Both the position numbers and the translations under genes were made by a program. From Gonapodya prolifera JEL478 (lineage: Eukaryota > Monoblepharomycota > Monoblepharidomycetes > Monoblepharidales > Gonapodyaceae), in contig KQ965739.1 in assembly GCA_001574975.1 (NCBI GenBank), positions 256,381-320,380 on the forward strand: a stretch of 64,000 nt of DNA, read 5' to 3'. The notes beneath the pieces are model-generated. The model did not search any database and was not told the DNA's origin. It saw nothing but the letters and a program-made list of their open reading frames with translations. This document shows positions 61,927 through 64,000 of this stretch, in pieces. Each line of letters opens with the position of its first letter. The stretch's first letter is position 1.

Positions 61927-62950
61927 ATGCTCTCAGTAGCAGAGCTCTTTCGGATAGTCAACGCCCAATTGAATCTCGATGGAGCGGAGCGGCATGCAAT
62001 CGCTCCTGCTCAGAAAGATGACGAGCAGGACGAAGAGGACGAGAGCTTGTGGTACACAGCGATCCCACCAATCGTTGGCGGTACCCGCGAAACGAGTCCA
62101 GCGTGCACCGATCGACGAGTCCAGAGGAATGGTGGTCTGCACCCGCGCCATCTGTGAATTCTTCACGTCCCGGCAACTCCGATTCCCAAAACAACACGCC
62201 CTCGTCAAGCGGAACAGCTGCACCAACAAAAGCCAAACTCTCGGTGCTTCCCGAAGCTTGGGAGATGAAGGAATCGGACCTGGTTATCTTCTTCGAGCGT
62301 GACGCACTCGGAGAAGGAGGATATGGCGTCGTGCATCGACGTAAATGGCTGGGTGCCATCGAGGTTGCTGTGAAAGTTGTGAAGTTTCGGGATGTGTACA
62401 ATCAAAAGATACGTGCAGTCGTCTCATATCCAAGATCTGGCTGTTTCGCTGACAACGTGGCCGTCTAGTCTTTTGAAGACGATGCAACCATGTGGTACAA
62501 TATGACGTCTCCACACATACTAAATTTGTATAATATCATGCGCAAAGGTAACATGTTTGCCTTTGTCTCCCCCATCATGGTGAACGGGAGTGTGCCATAG
62601 TATTTACGGCAATTCCGGCCCAATAAGGAGTGCGTACGCCGGCGGGAAGTCTTGCACATGGTAAGTCCTCACATCAGTTCTTCTTTTGGGGCACTTTCAA
62701 TACGCTTTGCCAGACAGTTGCAAGATATTTCATGCAGTATGGAACATCTTCATGCGCAGAGCTTCATCCATGCAAATTTGAAGCCAGACAACGCACTTGT
62801 GGACAAGAAAAAATTTGCTGTCTTGACAGACTTTGGATTGTCAATGCTCTTGGACATGTTAGACAAGAAAACAGCTGCGTATTGTATTGGCTCACCAGGG
62901 TACATGTCACCAGAGCAGTTATTCAGAGAAGGGCCTGGAAAGCTAGAGCA
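61927..62950 (+). pseudogene. Decayed TKL-like protein kinase, truncated by an LTR
   Basis: The start MLSVAELFRIVNAQLNLDGAE splices (62098-62141) to a Ser/Pro linker. The kinase N-lobe then appears: ALGEGGYGVVHRRKWLGAIEVAVKVVKF (glycine loop and VAVK lysine). After a short gap come SPHILNLYNIM and a stop codon at 62598-62600. Then MEHLHAQSFIHANLKPDNALV, DFGLSMLL and GSPGYMSPEQL. The catalytic HRD is changed to HAN, so Arg and Asp are both lost. The frame breaks off near 62950, where the LTR begins and the rest of the C-lobe is missing. The N-lobe resembles tyrosine kinase-like kinases. Not functional as a kinase. Confidence 0.75.
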
Positions 62951-63200
62951 TTGTGGTAGAACTGATACTCGATCAGCCTCCTAGGGTTATCCAAAGGGTA
63001 AGTAGCAGTGCGGGACTAGAGAGGATCGGACGGAGAGAGAGATGGTAGTATATGAGATAGATGTGTATTGGTCTAGCTAGATGAGGCTCCTGAACATATT
63101 AATAGTGGTGCCTGAAGCTACCTTTATGCCCCATCCTACCCAAGGCTTCAGTAGTTCCTACTAACCCCTTNAGTATGTTCAGACCATGTACACCCCGACA
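62951..63200 (-). repeat. Putative 3' LTR of a Ty3/gypsy element
   Basis: A 250-base segment bounded by TG (62951) and CA (63200), as LTRs are. It lies between the kinase remnant and the 3' end of pol, in the place expected for the 3' LTR of an element on the minus strand. In element orientation it starts TGTCGGGGTG and ends TACCACA. The other LTR is outside the window, so the limits are inferred. One undetermined base (N) at 63171. Confidence 0.5.
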
Positions 63201-63425
63201 TGCAAAACCCATTGGGAAAAAAGCATCATCGGTCAGACCGCAAACTCATACAGGCACGGTTTGACAGCCCTCATAGGAGAAACCCTTGGGGTAAAAACTC
63301 CCGTCACAAGTAGATCCTTTTNGGGACACCAATCTGTAAGAGTAAAGGTGGACCATAATAATAAAACGCGAAGTGGCTGAGAGAGGTCGCCCCTTCCTGT
63401 AAAGAGGTGTCCCCACCGAAACAGA

Positions 63426-64000
63426 ATTAATTCCTGTCCCGGGCCACATGAGCACTTTTCCGAGACGCTTTGCGTTCTGAGGAAGTGACTGAAGGTCTCG
63501 GAGCACGAGGCTTTTTAACTTTCCCCGGAAAGTTCAGTCGCTCATACTCCTTGATCATAGCTTTACCTAGGCAAATGTCCATTCAGGATCATCATAGCCT
63601 CGAAACTTTACAAGGTACTGCGTGTTCTTGCCGTGACCACGTTTTGCCCAAATGTGTTCCATTTCGTATTGTGGTCTACCATCAGCATGTGAACCGATAG
63701 GGGAAACGAGGGCGTCTGGCATATCCTCGGCAGATCCCGCGGGAGACGACCAGTCCTCCTCAAGAGATGAAGCGGTCGCTGCCAGTGCAGTTTGTGCATC
63801 TGGTGGCGGAATGTACGCCGGCACCTTTCGAAGGCGAGTCACGTGAGCAAGAGCCAGTCAACCAGTGCGAACATGCACAAGACGGTAGGTGACAGGCGTA
63901 ACTTGTTCCGTAACGGTGTAAGGGCCAGCCCAGTAGGAAGCAAACTTGGTACTGTCCCCTTTGCGATGAGCTTCCTTAACGTAAAGCATCACCGTACCGC
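63426..64000 (-). mobile_element. Ty3/gypsy (chromovirus) retrotransposon, 3' end of pol: integrase tail and chromodomain
   Basis: On the minus strand from the right edge: TLYVKEAHRKGDSTKFASYWAGPYTVTEQ, the integrase GPY/F module; then VTRLRKVPAYIPP; then a chromodomain YEMEHIWAKRGHGKNTQYLVKFRGYDDPEWTF. The reading is broken by a TGA at 63858-63860 and a frameshift near 63565. After the frameshift it continues as KAMIKEYERLNFPGKVKKPRAPRP and stops near 63426. So this copy is defective. Chromodomains at the integrase end mark chromoviruses, which often target heterochromatin. The rest of the element lies outside the window. Confidence 0.85.

Overview
The window looks like intron-rich nuclear DNA of a zoosporic (flagellated) early-diverging fungus, most likely a chytrid. 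Most genes carry several short introns of about 45 to 95 bases with GT..AG ends. The gene set is fungal (YAK1, CHD1, SEC2, DBF4, STI1, BUD31). A radial spoke protein 3 gene shows that the organism builds a motile 9+2 flagellum, which excludes Dikarya. Coding DNA is moderately GC-rich. I could not name the genus. Gene models below were spliced by eye using family conservation. For YAK1 and CHD1 the summed exon lengths are exact multiples of three.

Layout. 1-9.3 kb: the 3' part of a YAK1/DYRK kinase and a complete CHD1 remodeller. 9.4-13.9 kb (minus): eIF3 subunit m and a Sec2/Rabin8-type Rab exchange factor, divergent from RSPH3 (14.1-15.7 kb), whose last exon sits in a degenerate tandem repeat. 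16.7-24.5 kb: an MCT-family transporter, RVB1, RNase H2 subunit A and a coiled-coil protein. 24.8-32.0 kb: DBF4, BUD31 and STI1, the last with a heat-shock element. 32.4-41.2 kb: an unrecognised protein, an SH3 protein, an NGL/CCR4-like nuclease and a SAP18 with a long RGG tail.

41.2-46.5 kb is an accessory island. A secreted M13 metallopeptidase gene keeps its N- and C-terminal ends, but its catalytic centre is missing and about 3.6 kb of almost CpG-free DNA lies in its place. 47.0-52.3 kb holds a divergent pair, a VWA protein and an alpha-kinase; these two domains are one protein (VwkA) in Dictyostelium. 52.8-60.3 kb has unrecognised coiled-coil and low-complexity genes, plus a cytochrome b5 directly downstream of a molybdopterin oxidoreductase, again two domains that are fused elsewhere (sulfite oxidase).

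60.7-64 kb: an intronless AlkB-like 2OG dioxygenase of a type I associate with large DNA viruses, a decayed TKL-like kinase, and the 3' end of a Ty3/gypsy chromovirus that broke into it. No rRNA, tRNA or CRISPR array was recognised. The best candidates for something new are the CpG-depleted insert, the two split-domain gene pairs, and a shared GC-rich repeat inside unusually long introns.
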